Assembly (NCBI GenBank): GCA_033398695.1 | Contig: CM065801.1 | Span: forward strand, 53,082,358-53,146,357 | DNA from: Orobanche coerulescens | Lineage: Eukaryota > Streptophyta > Magnoliopsida > Lamiales > Orobanchaceae | Length of the DNA: 64,000 nt | Reading direction: 5' to 3' | Shown here: positions 46,162-58,762 of the stretch, in pieces | Layout of the letters: each line of letters begins with the position of its first letter | Numbering within the stretch: position 1 is the stretch's first letter | Notes under the pieces: generated by a model | Told to the model about the DNA's origin: nothing | What the model saw: only the letters and a program-made list of their open reading frames with translations | Databases searched by the model: none | Program-made: the position numbers and the translations under genes

Positions 46162-49100
46162 TGTAACACCCCCAAACCGTTCGGGAATATTACAGCGCCG
46201 CAGACCCTCTCCGTGAGGATCTACCAGGCTAAATACAGAAAACACAACAACACAATACATGCCGACATGGCTAAATAACGAACCATTAGACCGATTTGGT
46301 CTTTTACCACAACATACACATCAACAATACATTACTCTTTCTCGCAACTCGTACCCACGCAGGGGCTAACATAAATCAACATTCCCATAAAACGGGAATA
46401 ATAAACACAACGGAAGGACAAAACAACAAGGCATCGCCAAAAGACTCAACACCGGTCTTCATGTGATTAGTATCGCCGTCTTCCATCATCCTTCGTAATG
46501 ATCCTGTGAATTGCTCCCCAGCAACCTGCAAGTACCTGGATGCAAAATAGACATCCACCCCCCGAATACTCGGGGGTTAGCAAAACTCCATTGTTTTGCT
46601 AGTGCAAGTATAAATACAAAGACAAGCCATACATATCATACTCCAAGAACATAGAAATCGTGAATATAATTCCCGAGATAATTCACTTGATCAAAACAGT
46701 TTGAATTATGAAAGATAGGAACAAAATCATTTTACATCTTACAAAACATTTTACGATCTCGGGAGTTTTGAAAGCATTTGGGGTTTAAGAGTTTTCAAGC
46801 CTTTCGAAACACTTAGGGACATAGCCCAACAATTGTTTATTTTAAAATACAATTCCGATAGCAGATAACAGGGTCCACGACCCAATCATAACATTCCAAT
46901 CACAAACACAGGGGTCCACGACCCAAATCATCCACATCACATACTCGCAAGAATAACCCGGTGGAAACTACACCGTGTCAAACATTACCATGACAACAGT
47001 CTCACAGAACGACATCAGAGAGCACCACTTTGCAACTTAACCAATACAGTCGCACTCAACATACCACAGAGCTACAATGCACAGAGCAACCACAGGACTC
47101 ACGTACCCATACCAAATTATCACAATCAAGAGACGAATCATACACAACACATTTATTGGTGCCATTCCATCTAAGTACCCTACCATTTGGACTACCATTC
47201 TAATCAGACGAAGTATGCACCAAAAATCACAGTTCTCCAACAAAACATTTCAAAGTTAACCTTGGTACGAGACTCACCGCCACCGTACCCCGCAGAGCCC
47301 CGTCGGACATCCCTGGGTGGTTAACCATAGTTCGCGATACGCAACTCACGGCAACGTACCCCTAGAGGCCTCGTCAGACTGTCCCTAGGTGAACATACAC
47401 ATATCATCCACAACGCCACGGGAAGCCATAATTCGAATACTAGAATATGCATACAAATGCTAGGTACTTCGCTAGAATGGCCACTTTAGTCGACGTACAC
47501 TCACAACTAATGTCACACAACCACAAGCAAATACCAATACCAAACAACACCAAGCGTCGCAACCTCCCCACGAAGGAATAACAACTAATATCACACAACG
47601 TCACATATTCACCGAACAATTACACATATCAATATAAAATCCTCGGCAAATAATTACGGTCTACTAAATTCACTAAATATTTTTAACATCTTCCAACATA
47701 CGAAACTAACGCACATATTCCGAAAGCAAATTAATCCCCGAAGCATACGAATTATCTTTTGAAAGACAACAATTATCGAGAACATACCGATCTTTTTAAA
47801 AATTCATTAAAACATTCGGATTGCACATAAAATCATTTATCAATGATTCCGTCTACGAAACATGAAAAGCATGGGCAAGATACTTGCCTCGATAGTCGGC
47901 ACCCGAATATTCCTATGAATACGGCACAACCCGGAAAAACCCCGAACACCTACAATCCTCCGTGAAATCCAACGGAAACACGGTTACTATGAGAATAACA
48001 ATTGAAAACAAAGGAAAACACGGTCAATAATTGAAGGGAACCCTTTGAGACATTTAATCGGATACTAAATGTTCAAGGTTCCTTAGAAAACCAAAAATCC
48101 CGATTGGATTCCAACGAACTCGAAATACGGATATACAATCCGTAGAACACATCCAAAACAATGTTTATACAACAACTAATTGATTAGAAACGGATTGGAA
48201 TCGAAATCAAAAGAAAAATCCCTAAAATCTTCAAAAACAAGGGTTCAAGCCAAAATACCTCGATTTGGACGAAGAACACGGATTAGATGATGATATAATC
48301 AACACAAGCCTTCCAAAAATGATGTTCTATGATGTTCCCGATCAAAAACCCTCAAATTCCGTCGAAGGGTCGCGAAAAACGAAGGAAAAATGGAAAATAG
48401 CCGAGAGATCCACGTCCAGGCCTTTAAATAGCCGACCATGGCCGATCACTTACGGCTGTAACCAGCGGGACCTTACGGCCGTAACTCGGCACTTACGGCC
48501 GTACCCGGCAGGCCCTTACGGCCGTAACCGGCATTCGTCCGGAGTCGCACTGCACCCGTACGGCCAGAATCTCCTACTTACGGCCAGAACTCTCGGCCCT
48601 TGCGTCAGAATCGCATTCGCCGTGCCATGCTCGCGATCACTTACGGACGTAACTGCACCTTACGGTCGTAACTCGGCAAAGCCAAGACTGCCGCGCCGTC
48701 TCGGTCGTGGCCACTCCGACAGTCCGAACGACCCCGAAACCCGAACCTGAATATGAATCGAAAATACGGTTACGAAGTACTCACAAAGACGAACCCAAGA
48801 GCTAAGAGAACACACGATTCCGACCACCTGAAGGCTCGAAATTCGACAACGGAAAGTAATTACCCCAAACTTTGGGAAATTACGAAAATGGCCCAAAACG
48901 TCCGAAAATCACGATACGTGATCGAATAACCAAACCGAAGTTCACAACACGTCTAACAAAGTTAAACGGACTTACGGGAAGCTTGAAACAGCAGTTTCCA
49001 ACGAGATTCGCAAGAATCGAACTCAAGTGCGGAAAAGTCGCCAAAAAGCACGGAACTCAACAAAACGACCCCGAAACGAACTCGGATGACAAAAGTGCAG

Positions 49101-49201
49101 AATTAATCATTCTCGAAATGACAAAACGGTCATGAGAGAGTCATCAAAACGGACTTTTGCCGAAAAAAAATTTACCGGAAATCGAAATTACGGGTATTAC
49201 A
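46162..49201 (-). repeat. B1 LTR3, uninterrupted (3040 bp)
   Basis: Best reference LTR of the family. Double hairpin 46557-46600, predicted GC-AG intron 46536-47887 (minus), stem cassette 47262-47385, TATA-like rc box 48423-48430, TTACGGCCGTAA cluster 48445-48680. No gene. Confidence 0.9.
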
Positions 49202-51717
49202 TTCTACCCTCCTTAAAAGAAGTTTCGTCCCGAAACTTAAAACAAGTAGGGAGAAGCATTATCCCCACCAGGAAAACTCGACGTGATACACAAAAACTGA
49301 AAACTCGCGCCCAACGGAGAAACGATGCAAGAAACGCAAAGGCACATACGGCGTGAAAACACGCTCCACGACGACCAACACAACGCCACCGATAGAGACA
49401 TAATAAAACCAACAAGTGACAAGCATCATCAAACTGATAATACAACCAAGTCGATTATCCGAAGAATCACAAAACACAAAGCACCCATTACAAGGAAACA
49501 CGCACAATCAAGAAAACAGAAATAAACACACAAACGATCCACAAGGACAACCACAAACAATTCGGACTACGCTGAAGTCCTCAAAAACTACACTAGGCAT
49601 TTATGTGTCCTTTCGGAGCAGAGACGCAACCTCAATCCCCAAATCTCTCAACTACCATCTCACAATGCACGGCTCGGTGACCCACTTGGCCACACTCGAA
49701 ACAGTTGACTAACGGTGAACGACAATTCTTTGCAGTACGAGATCAGGCAACAACAGTCAGACAACCCCGATCGAACAAAAATGATCGAACAACAATGATC
49801 GAACAACAACGACCAAACAACAATGATCGAATGACAACAGTCGAACAATGACTCCGAAGTCCCCACTTCAACTCCATACATTAAAAGAACTGGTAGAAAG
49901 TGAAAGACGTTACTTCCAAACAAGGTTCACAAGAATCGAACCGAACTCGAAAGGGTCACGATGAAAAACAGGTCGATCTGAAACAAGGTCACAACCAGTT
50001 CGAACGATGACAACTGGGACCTCAAACAAGTTCAAAAAGTTTCGACGAACACGTGCAAGTCGATAGAATTTAGAAGGATAAACTATAGAAGTCAAATATA
50101 GTATGGGTATTACATCTGACCTCTTATAAAAGAAATGTCGTCCCCGCAACTCACAACAACGGAAACAAGGTCACAACACAAAAAGCATCCGACAGGAAAA
50201 TCTCCCATGGGTCTCTCAGAGTCGATCCTGATATCGTCTTTGAGCGCGAACTCCGAAAGTCTCGTGAGCCACCCGCAAAACTGAATTCGGTGTTCCTCAA
50301 GTCCGCACTTGAAACGCGTTACTGACGAGAAGGACAATTTACACGTGCATGCCCCGGCACATCACGGTTGAAACACCTCAGCTCGATACAATGGGGCATA
50401 ACGTCGCAAAACAATGTAGCGGAGATGCCAACTCAGCACAACAAAGAATCATAACACATATCATATACAACGATTACCATCATAAAGTAATACACACACA
50501 AACACTACAACAACGACGGTACCGTTCGGCGACCTCAACAGCCCGAACAATAACCAGCACATAATTACAAACATTATGAAACAATCACACATGTACACAA
50601 ACGTACAAACCCAAGCTTCAACAGCTCACACTCGTGCGACAACACGCAAGTCACCATGAGGCGATAAACTGTAAACACCAGTTCACACCTCTCACATAGG
50701 GCTAGTATAACAAATGCGTGGCAACGCCTCAACGTTCATGCCACCAATTCGATCATACTCGGGAGCAAACATCATAACGACAACGCGAACATCATACATA
50801 CATACCCAGCCCTCAAACAGGAATTGATAGGTTTTAAAAGCGAAAACCACCTTTGAGAAAAAAAAATGACTTTGGAAACACTATTTGATCTTGAGTATCA
50901 CCTTTCAAAAAAAAGTTGTGCAAACATTATTGTCGAGACTTTGAAAACCATCATGCGTTTGATAAAAAATGAGGACACTTTCTTTTAGCGAAAAACTTTC
51001 AGAAATATTCGACCCTTGGGTTTAAGCAACTGCATTTGAAAATATCTCCAAATATTTTTGGTCCTCAACTAGAAAATTTTTGAAATGTATTGCGGCATTA
51101 GAAAGCACCTTGAAAACACCGCAAGAAAATAATTCGTTTTAAAAGTACGTCTCGAAATTTAATTTTCTAAGATACTCAAGGTTTTCAAAAATTCAATAGG
51201 CCAGAATGCCCAAAACTCACAAAAATTCTTTATCAAACCGTCATAAAACATTCAAGGCCAAAATGCCAAAACTCGATTTAGGGAATCAATTTTACGAATT
51301 AGAACTCAGTTTGCAAAATACTGAAAGTCATTTTTAAAGGACTCATGCAGCGGATAAAATACAGTTCGTAAATACATTAGCAGCAACACTGCCCCTCATA
51401 CAGATAAAAGATGAGAGTCAAATATCCACACATCATGAAATCAAAATCCGCTGAAGGATTCAATCAGTTAACGAATAACCATACAAGTAACTCACATCAG
51501 ACGAGGCACAAACACAAAGAAGGGAGACTTACATCCACAGGTTGCACGAAGATGATGGCAGCACCTCGATACTAATCAGGACCGAAACCGCAGACGACGC
51601 GTCGCGACACGACTCAGTCAGACAAAATCTGACAAGACAAGACGAGACAAGACCCGACAACACACAACTCGAACCGACAGCCTAGGTTTATGCAACCTAA
51701 GCTCTGATACCATATTC
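49202..51717 (-). other. B1 internal domain 3, non-coding
   Basis: PPT and hairpin at 49202-49238, minisatellite 49765-49850 (one unit fewer), fossil LTR start near 50100-50140, PBS 51701-51712. The longest INT copy, lacking neither of the deletions seen in INT1 and INT2. Confidence 0.8.
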
Positions 51718-53119
51718 TGTAACACCCCCAAACCGTTCGGGAATATTACAGCGCCGCAGACCCTCTCCGTGAGGATCTACCAGGCTAAATACAGAAAACA
51801 CAACAACACAATACATGCCGACATGGCTAAATAACGAACCATTAGACCGATTTGGTCTTTTACCACAACATACACATCAACCATACATTACTCTTTCTCG
51901 CAACTCGTACCCACGCAGGGGCTAACATAACTCAACATTCCCATAAAACGGGAATAATAGACACAACGGAAGGACAAAACAACAAGGCATCGCCAAACGA
52001 CTCAACACCGGTCTTCATGTGATTAGTATCGCCGTCTTCCATCATCCTTCGTAACGATCCTGTGAATTGCTCCCCAGCAACCTGTAAGTACCTGGATGCA
52101 AAACAGACATCCACCCCCCGAATACTCGGGGGTTAGCAAAACTCCACTGTTTTGCTAGTGCAAGTATAAATACAAAGACAAGCCATACATATCATACTCC
52201 AAAAACATAGAAATCGTGAATATAATTCCCGAGATAATTCACTTGATCAAAATAGTTTGAATTATGAAAGATAGGAACAAAATCATTTTACATCTTACAA
52301 AACATTTTACGATCTCGGGAGTTTTGAAAGCATTTGGGGTTTAAGAATTTTCAAGCCTTTCGAAACACTTAGGGACATAGCCCAACAATCGTTTATTTAA
52401 AAATACAATTCCGATAGCAGATAACAGGGTCTACGACCCAATCATAACATTCCAATAAAAAACACAGGGGTCCACGACCCAAATCATCCACATCACATAC
52501 TCGCAAGAATAACCCGGTGGAAACTACACCGTGTCAAACATTACCATGACAACAGTCTCACAGAACGACATCAGAGAGCACCACTTTGCAACTTAACCAA
52601 TACAGTCGCACTCAACATACCACAGAGCTACAATGCACAGAGCAACCACAGGACTCACGTACCCATACCAAATTATCACAACAAAGAGACGAATCATACA
52701 CAACACATTTATTGGTGCCATTCCAGCTAAGTACCCTACCATTTGGACTGTCATTCTAATCAGATGAAATATGCCCCAAAAATCACAGTTCTCCAACAAA
52801 ACATTTCAAAGTTAACCTTTGTATGAGACTCACGTCCACCGTACCCCTCAGAGCCCCGTCGGACATCCCTGGGTGGTTAACCATAGTTCGCGATACGCAA
52901 CTCACGGCAACGTACCCCTAGAAGCCTCGTCAGACCGTCCCTAGGTGAACATACACATATCATCCACAACGCCATGGGAAGCCATAATTCGAATACTAGA
53001 ATATGTATACAAATGCTAGGTACTTCGCTAGAATGGCCACTTTAGTCAACGTACACTCACAACTAATGTCACACAACCACAAGCAAATACCAATACCAAA
53101 CAACACCAAGCGTCACAAC
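51718..53119 (-). repeat. B1 LTR4, cut by B2r
   Basis: Aligns with the first 1.4 kb of LTR3, with double hairpin (52114-52157) and stem cassette (52817-52940). It stops at ACAAC (53115-53119), where the reverse B2-type LTR begins. Confidence 0.88.
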
Positions 53120-53869
53120 TGTAACACCCCCAATACACTCAGGGATATTACACGCCGTAGACCCTCTCCTTGAGGATCTACCAGGCTGATAACTAAAATC
53201 AAACATCTAAACATCGCCTTTAAGGCTAAAATGACTCAGTAGACCGATTTAGTCTTTCAATAATAACATATAACTCAATCCCAAACACATACCCACGCAG
53301 GGGTCAAAATACAATAAACTCCCGTACAACGAGGAAAAGATACTGCAGCGGAAAAGAAAATACAACTAGACCAATACGACATCAACGGATCCTCGTGTGA
53401 TTTATATCGTTCATCTTTCATCATCCTTCATGCCGACCCTGTGTTATGCTCCAAAACCTGAATGCAAAAATAGACATCCACCCCCCGAATACTCGGGGGT
53501 TAGCAAAACTCCACTGTTTTGCTAGTACAAGTACAAGTGCAAAAATACGAGCCATACAATTCAAGTTCCAAGAATAACAATAATCAGAAGTCCTCAAAAA
53601 ATCCAAACGTGACGAAAGGTACTTCCCGAGGCAAGAGTTTGGGTAAAACACTTCAAAACCGAAAGATCACAAATCAAGGGAAAACAGTTTATAAAACGGT
53701 TTAAAATGCCATCGAGAGTTTTAATACAAAATAATTTAGTATTATCAAATCCTTCTCTTTCCAAAAATCAATAGGGTCACAGCCCAATGGTTTGTTTTCG
53801 TAAATAGAAAACCGACAACAATTCACAGGGTCAAAACCCAAGTCACGTGTCCTCGACGGACATAAAATC

Positions 53870-54086
53870 AATACCAACTCGTGAAGTTTTTACTCGTGAT
53901 TCCTGGACTGAACCCATTGGAATTCCCGTCGTGGCCCCGTCGAACCAACCCACGGTGAGTAAAATACATTCACTAAATATACACCAACCTGTGAAGTTTT
54001 TACTCGTGATTCCTGGACTCAACCTATTGGAATTCCCGTCGTGGCCACGTCGAACCAACCCACGATGAGTAAAATACATTCACTAA
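53870..54086 (-). repeat. B2r tandem cassette, left half
   Basis: Two units of about 115 bp containing (plus strand) GAATTCCCGTCGTGGCC and GTCGAACCAACCCACG. In sense each has a CGTGG / CCACG stem around GTTCGACGGGG. The array is split by CACTA inside a unit and resumes at 58763. Confidence 0.8.
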
Positions 54087-54118
54087 CACTACGCCATAAG
54101 TTCTCTTAGGCAATGCCT
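54087..54118 (+). repeat. CACTA left terminal inverted repeat
   Basis: CACTACGCCATAAGTTCTC then TTAGGCAATGCCT. It matches the reverse complement of the right end with a few mismatches. Confidence 0.9.
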
Positions 54119-54339
54119 GTTTATTGTTGCATAAGACACAAAAAGTGTTGCCTTAGGCCAAAGGCAACACCAAACTCTTGTTGCCAATACGGCCGTTGCC
54201 TTTGATACCTAAGGCAACACTTTTAGTCTCTACTACAACAACGAAAAAGTATTGCATTACGCCTCTAATGCAACAACATAACCAAGTAAGGCAACAACAA
54301 ACGATGTTGCCTAAGATTTCAAAAAAAAAGAACATAGGG

Positions 54340-54505
54340 TCCACATGTGCCATGTCATCAGTGGGTCCCACCTTTGTGCCACGTCATCAGTGGGTCCCAT
54401 TTTGATGCCACATCAACAGTGGGTCCCACATTTATGCCACATCAATAGTGGCTCTACATGCACCACGTCAGCAATAGGCCCCACATCTATGCCACATCAT
54501 CATTT
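54340..54505 (+). repeat. About 32-bp tandem repeat near the CACTA left end
   Basis: About five units of GTGCCACGTCATCAGTGGG-type sequence. Subterminal direct repeats are typical of CACTA elements, where they bind the accessory protein. Confidence 0.7.
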
Positions 54506-54784
54506 TTTTTTGTAATACTACTTTTATAAAATACAACAACAACTAAAGTAAAATGCAACACTTCATACAAATATTTTGAAATAACCATTTTATTCTTACA
54601 TCAACCCATCCAAAATAAACCAAGGCAGCCAAAAACCAACAAGAATGCCAATACAAAATACAAAATTCTAAATTCATACAAAGCAACAAACCAACAATTT
54701 AACTTCAAAAGTACCAAAACCAAGTAACACCACCACTGTAACTTAAAAGTACAAAATTACGAAGTCTAAATACAAGTGATAGAA

Positions 54785-54935
54785 AGTTACATATTGAAAT
54801 AACTGATAAGTGGTGCCCCCTTGAGTCATAGGAGTACCATTATCATCTTGATCACTTGATATCGTTGCACAAAATTCTCCAATATCCAAGTTGAGGCTGG
54901 GATTATCTTCTCCCACTCTGCCAAATGGTGTTCAA
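54785..54935 (-). other. Unassigned open segment in CACTA
   Basis: The minus strand stays open for about 50 codons and includes LNLDIGEFCATISSDQDD, preceded by an AG acceptor-like site. I do not recognise it. It could be another captured exon or an element-encoded remnant. Confidence 0.3.
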
Positions 54936-55480
54936 AAAATGCACATTAGGATGATTGATTGAAAGAAATATGCTTATTTGGAAGATTTCTTGTTATATGC
55001 ATCTGGTTGTAGTGGAAAGTCCAAAAAGAAATTAATAGGACTTTTATCAAGAAAGTCGTAAAAGATAGAATAAACTAATAATTCGGGCCTGAAATTAAAT
55101 AACTACAACCTTTATTCCTTATTATGAGCCAATTCTATCCATTCAAGCAAACCAAATAGGTATATAAATGTGCACTTATTCATGGGAATCATTTGCATTT
55201 ATTCATGAAACTATATGAATATAAATGTATCTAGTAACACTTGGTTGCAATTTGTAATTTGTCCGCCTACTAAATAGGTAAGTCAGCCTCTTTTCCCTTA
55301 TTCATAAGCATCAATCCAACAAAACAAGTGGCCACAGATCATACAACAACTTCTAGGTTATTAAAGATTCAGCGGTTTCAGAAGGAATAAACTATCCCGA
55401 ATACTAGTGTTTTGAGAATTTGGGAATAAGACACTTTAGAAAATAACGAAAAAAAAATAAGTTTCTTATCTAATACTCAC

Positions 55481-55552
55481 AGAACTCTTAAATGAGTGAG
55501 ATTTCCAAGCTCTAGCACCAATACTCCATCCAAGTCTTCTCCATCGAGATCT
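55481..55552 (-). pseudogene. Captured LRR receptor-kinase exon (72 nt)
   Basis: Encodes DLDGEDLDGVLVLELGNLTHL, one leucine-rich repeat. The length of 72 nt is the classic LRR exon size. Flanked by AG (55553-55554) and GT (55479-55480) splice sites and in phase with the exon at 55642. See that entry for the family. Confidence 0.75.
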
Positions 55553-55641
55553 CTATACACGACATAAAGATTTACGAAATATAGAATTCAATAAATATTA
55601 AAAAATTCGATAAAAATCAGCAAACAGAACTGGGGACTTAC

Positions 55642-55757
55642 ATCATATACACTTTTCCATCCAAAAGATGAACACCTGACCAATTTCATGGATTAAAATG
55701 ATTTGTATTCCAATATGCTAAAGCTCCAGACGGGCCAAACACCACCTTAGCCCAAAA
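55642..55757 (-). pseudogene. Captured LRR receptor-kinase N-terminal exon, one stop
   Basis: Encodes a region like the N-terminal cap of MRH1-type (often inactive) LRR receptor-like kinases: GPSGALAYWN, then NWSGVHLLDGKVYM. It ends at a GTAAGT donor (55641-55636) and joins in phase to the 72-nt exon across an 89-nt intron. An in-frame TGA occurs where this family usually has Cys. No kinase domain is present, so this is a fragment. Upstream exon limit approximate. Confidence 0.65.
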
Positions 55758-55959
55758 TTGCAAAAACACATATACTTAGAATCGAGTTTTAATGACAGCT
55801 GTCATTCTATAGTAAAACAACTAATACCTTTTAATGAAACAACTAATACTGTTCAAAAAATTATATCACACAAAATGCAGACCAGTTACACGGTAAAGCT
55901 GGTTTATGCAAGACTTCGCCAAACACGATACCGGGGTTTAAAATAAATCCATCATTACC

Positions 55960-56169
55960 TTCGGAATTGAGGGAACTACATCCAAAAAGCTGTAATGGAG
56001 CATTACCGAATAAGTCTTGGTGAAAACCAGTAAATTCTCCAACAAAATAAAACCCGCTCCTCTTCACAAAATTATATGGAACATCAACAACGCAGAATGA
56101 AACAAGTAATATCAGTCCATAAGTGCAACAAAATATTGACGGGTTTTGTGCAAGTATTAATCTTATCAA
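55960..56169 (-). other. Unassigned exon-like segment in CACTA
   Basis: An open minus-strand stretch with VKRSGFYFVGEFTGFHQDLF, ending at a GTAATG donor-like site (near 55960). Family not recognised. It lies between the ELMO and LRR fragments. Confidence 0.35.
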
Positions 56170-56297
56170 AAAAGATATTTAATTTTGGTGGTAAATGAAG
56201 TTATAGTTTTTCTATCCTCCATGGAGTGCAACTACACCCGCGTATAGTGTGGTTCCACTCGTGTTGGGCGGTCACGACAAGGATCAGAAGCAAAAAC

Positions 56298-56871
56298 CTG
56301 AAATCTGTAGATGGATCTTTTCCCTGCCATCCCATTTCTTTCCACTGATCAGATACCAAACTTTGTAGCTCCTGGACAGGGTATGTAGCACACCATAAGG
56401 CCCTCAATGCTTCCTGCATATAAATTACTCAAATGATTTATTTATTTTTAACAGTAAACGTAAAGCCCGACGTTTGTCTTTTGGTCATTCGGCTTCGATC
56501 TCCAAGCAGGTAGTCATATATAAGCAAGATATACACTCATATTGAAATCCAGAAAGCTGTATGTATGTTGTTATACCACACCTGATGCTCTAGCCTGGAA
56601 GCATCAAAGTGTACTTTAGTTCGGCGTCTCAACCTTTTTAGCCTCTCCTCCTGTATATAGAGTAATCGAAAGCAACGAAATTATAAAATACACTCGATTC
56701 ACTAAGCTGATAGATAGTCAAGACGACCAACATCAATTAGAACACAGACCTGAAGGGGTGTTAAGTTGATGCAGACCCGTGCATTGTTTCCATTTCGCTT
56801 AAAGCAAACGCAAGTGAGACTTTCCCGCCTCCACAACATCGCATCATCTGCTGACCAACCCGACTTCCGTC
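56298..56871 (-). pseudogene. Captured ELMO/CED-12-domain gene fragment, three exons
   Basis: Exons (minus) 56871-56750, 56650-56582 and 56413-56298, each with GT/AG borders. Together they encode part of the plant ELMO-domain protein: RVCINLTPLQ, then EERLKRLRRRTKVHFDASRL, then EALRALWCATYPVQELQSLV and WKEMGWQGKDPSTDFR. The two junctions keep the frame. ELMO proteins act with small-GTPase exchange factors in animals; their plant role is less clear. The following ELMO exon (GGGFISLEN region) is absent, so the capture is partial. Introns are retained, so capture was from DNA, not mRNA. Confidence 0.88.
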
Positions 56872-57063
56872 CTTAATTCATCAACAATAACAGTCAACAC
56901 ACAATATGCTGTGCTATATACACACACAAAACCTTGATTATTTTGGTCATTAAATTGCTTTGTTGGTATAGTGGCGCAAGGATCCCGACATATGATACGG
57001 TGCTAGAACAAGAACAAAAGGACGAAACAAAACAATTGAGTTTCAGAGGCGGTCCATCTACAG

Positions 57064-57913
57064 CTAGGAATGGCAATCGGGTACGGCGGGTACGGATAGT
57101 GGCTATCCATACCCATACGCGCCACCCGCCATGGATACCAAACCCATCTCAACAGGACCGGCCCAATAGTAAATGAGGCCTAAAGCGAACTTCAAAATGA
57201 GGCCTTTTTTATAATCTTTTTGAAAGAGAGGTACAAGAAATAAAATCCCAAAAATAATTTAACCATGTTCAGGACCTCAAGTCATACAAGATCGGGTACA
57301 CAAACCATTTGGACAAGATGGAAACCATCATGAGTACATCGAAACATACAAAGGCACCAAAACAACTTAATCTATCTAAATCTAACTGTAAGTAAAATTA
57401 AATAAAAACAACTAAATTAAACAATATAAATTAAGATAAAATATAATAGAATCAAGTGATTAGAATAATAAAACCTCATTGTGGGGAGAATATTTCACAA
57501 AACCACTGGCAGAATAAAACCTGATGCTGCTGGCCACCATCCACTGTGGAGCTCGGAAGTCGGAACGAGCCGAACAACCCCAGTCACGGCAGAGTCACAC
57601 GACCACTGTCGTCTGTCGATGAGTCACTGAGTGCACACAACACTCAAATCGGACCACACCACCATCCATCTCCGAAACCGAGGGCGAGGAAGAAAAGTGA
57701 CTAACCACTCTCCGAAACCGAGGAAGAAGGAATATGATAACTCAGAACTTCTCTTAGGTAAGGCTTCACCAACACAAATCAATGAAATAGAAAGAGACGC
57801 TATATTAGGCTAGGAGTCAGACAAACAAAAGTGAAGAAGAATTGAAAAGGAGCGAGACTGATAGGGTTAGGGTTTGTGTTTTCTATTTTATGGTGGGTAG
57901 ATTAATTTAGGAA

Positions 57914-57947
<34 letters not shown>

Positions 57948-58030
57948 GGCGGTTAATCAGCGGGTGGGTATACGGGTTTCGCGGGTATGGAGAGTAACTA
58001 TCCATACCCATACCCACGAACTAAAATACC
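57064..58030. repeat. Possible hAT-like remnant inside CACTA
   Basis: GGCAATCGGGTACGG-type sequence at 57070 and an inverted GGGTATGG / CCATACCC-rich block at 57960-58020, each with a local hairpin (GGATAG tgg CTATCC at 57095). Matching ends and an 8-bp duplication were not found, so the boundaries are guesses. Confidence 0.3.
57915..57947 (+). repeat. (ATT)11 microsatellite
   Basis: 33 bases of uninterrupted ATT repeat inside the CACTA element. Confidence 0.95.
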
Positions 58031-58590
58031 TTTTTAATTGACGGATCGAGAATTAAAGAAATATTACTTAAAATACGGAACCTACCACAACGTTTTCTAA
58101 AAACGCTATGTAAGTGTACTGTTACATAGCGCTTCCTAATTAAACGCTATGTAAGTATTTTTAAAAAGGATTGTATTATTTTTTATAATTTAAAATTTTG
58201 AAATTTTATTATTAAAATTTATAATGTGTATTTATATTAAATAATTTAAATATATATAAGTTATAATTTATATTATATTATATATCAAACTTTGAAAATA
58301 AGACATATATCGTAATTTAAATTTCATTATATATTGATAATATATTAAACTTTAAAATTATAAAAAATATTTATAATTTTTAATTATAATATTAAAAAAT
58401 ATAATAAATATTTATATTAATTATAAATAATTTTTGTACCAAAAAAATATAAATAATTTAAAAATTTATCATATGTTATATATCAAACTTTAAGAGTAAA
58501 AAAATATCAAAATTTAAATTTCATTTCATTGTGCTTGTTTTTGATAATAACTTGAAAAAATTATTAAAAAATTAGATATAATGCAACACC
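58030..58590. other. AT-rich right interior of CACTA
   Basis: A hairpin GCTATGTAA / TTACATAGC (58113-58138) with a further AACGCTATGTAAG copy at 58143-58156, then about 430 bp of very AT-rich sequence. No gene seen. Confidence 0.6.
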
Positions 58591-58730
58591 ATCACAGGTG
58601 TTGCACGTCGCGCAACACCATTTTATCTTGCAACACCAAATGTATATCTAGTGCAATACTATTTCATGAGTGTTTCAAAAGATCACAAATCAGCAATCTA
58701 TTGAAACGTTTTGGTGGCAACACTAGCTAA

Positions 58731-58762
58731 AAGCATTGCCTATGAGCACTTATGGCGTAGTG
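58731..58762 (-). repeat. CACTA right terminal inverted repeat
   Basis: On the minus strand: CACTACGCCATAAGTGCTC then ATAGGCAATGC. Subterminal GCAACACC hairpins lie just inside (58590-58640). Confidence 0.9.

Larger units (their letters stand above)
17507..53119 (-). mobile_element. B1 tandem array: four LTRs sharing three internal domains (with nested B2 and D)
   Basis: After removing B2 and D the order on the plus strand is LTR1 17507-29020, INT1 29021-31484, LTR2 31485-43698, INT2 43699-46161, LTR3 46162-49201, INT3 49202-51717, LTR4 51718-53119. All units have the same orientation. Each INT has a PPT at its left end and a PBS at its right end, so neighbouring units share one LTR. LTR lengths without inserts are about 2990-3040 bp and INTs about 2460-2520 bp. 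No gag or pol frame is present in any copy. Confidence 0.88.
54087..58762. mobile_element. CACTA-superfamily DNA transposon, 4676 bp, non-autonomous (TSD TAA)
   Basis: Ends CACTACGCCATAAG ... CTTATGGCGTAGTG. The imperfect TIR continues with GGCAATGC, and there are subterminal GGCAACA / GCAACACC repeats on both sides. The 3-bp duplication TAA is at 54084-54086 and 58763-58765. No transposase (TNP2-like) frame was found. The interior holds captured gene pieces on the minus strand. Confidence 0.93.

Noticed and set aside
57150..57240. Second hAT-type end (ACCGGCCC...GAGGCC) inside CACTA
   Set aside because: No partner terminus or target duplication found.
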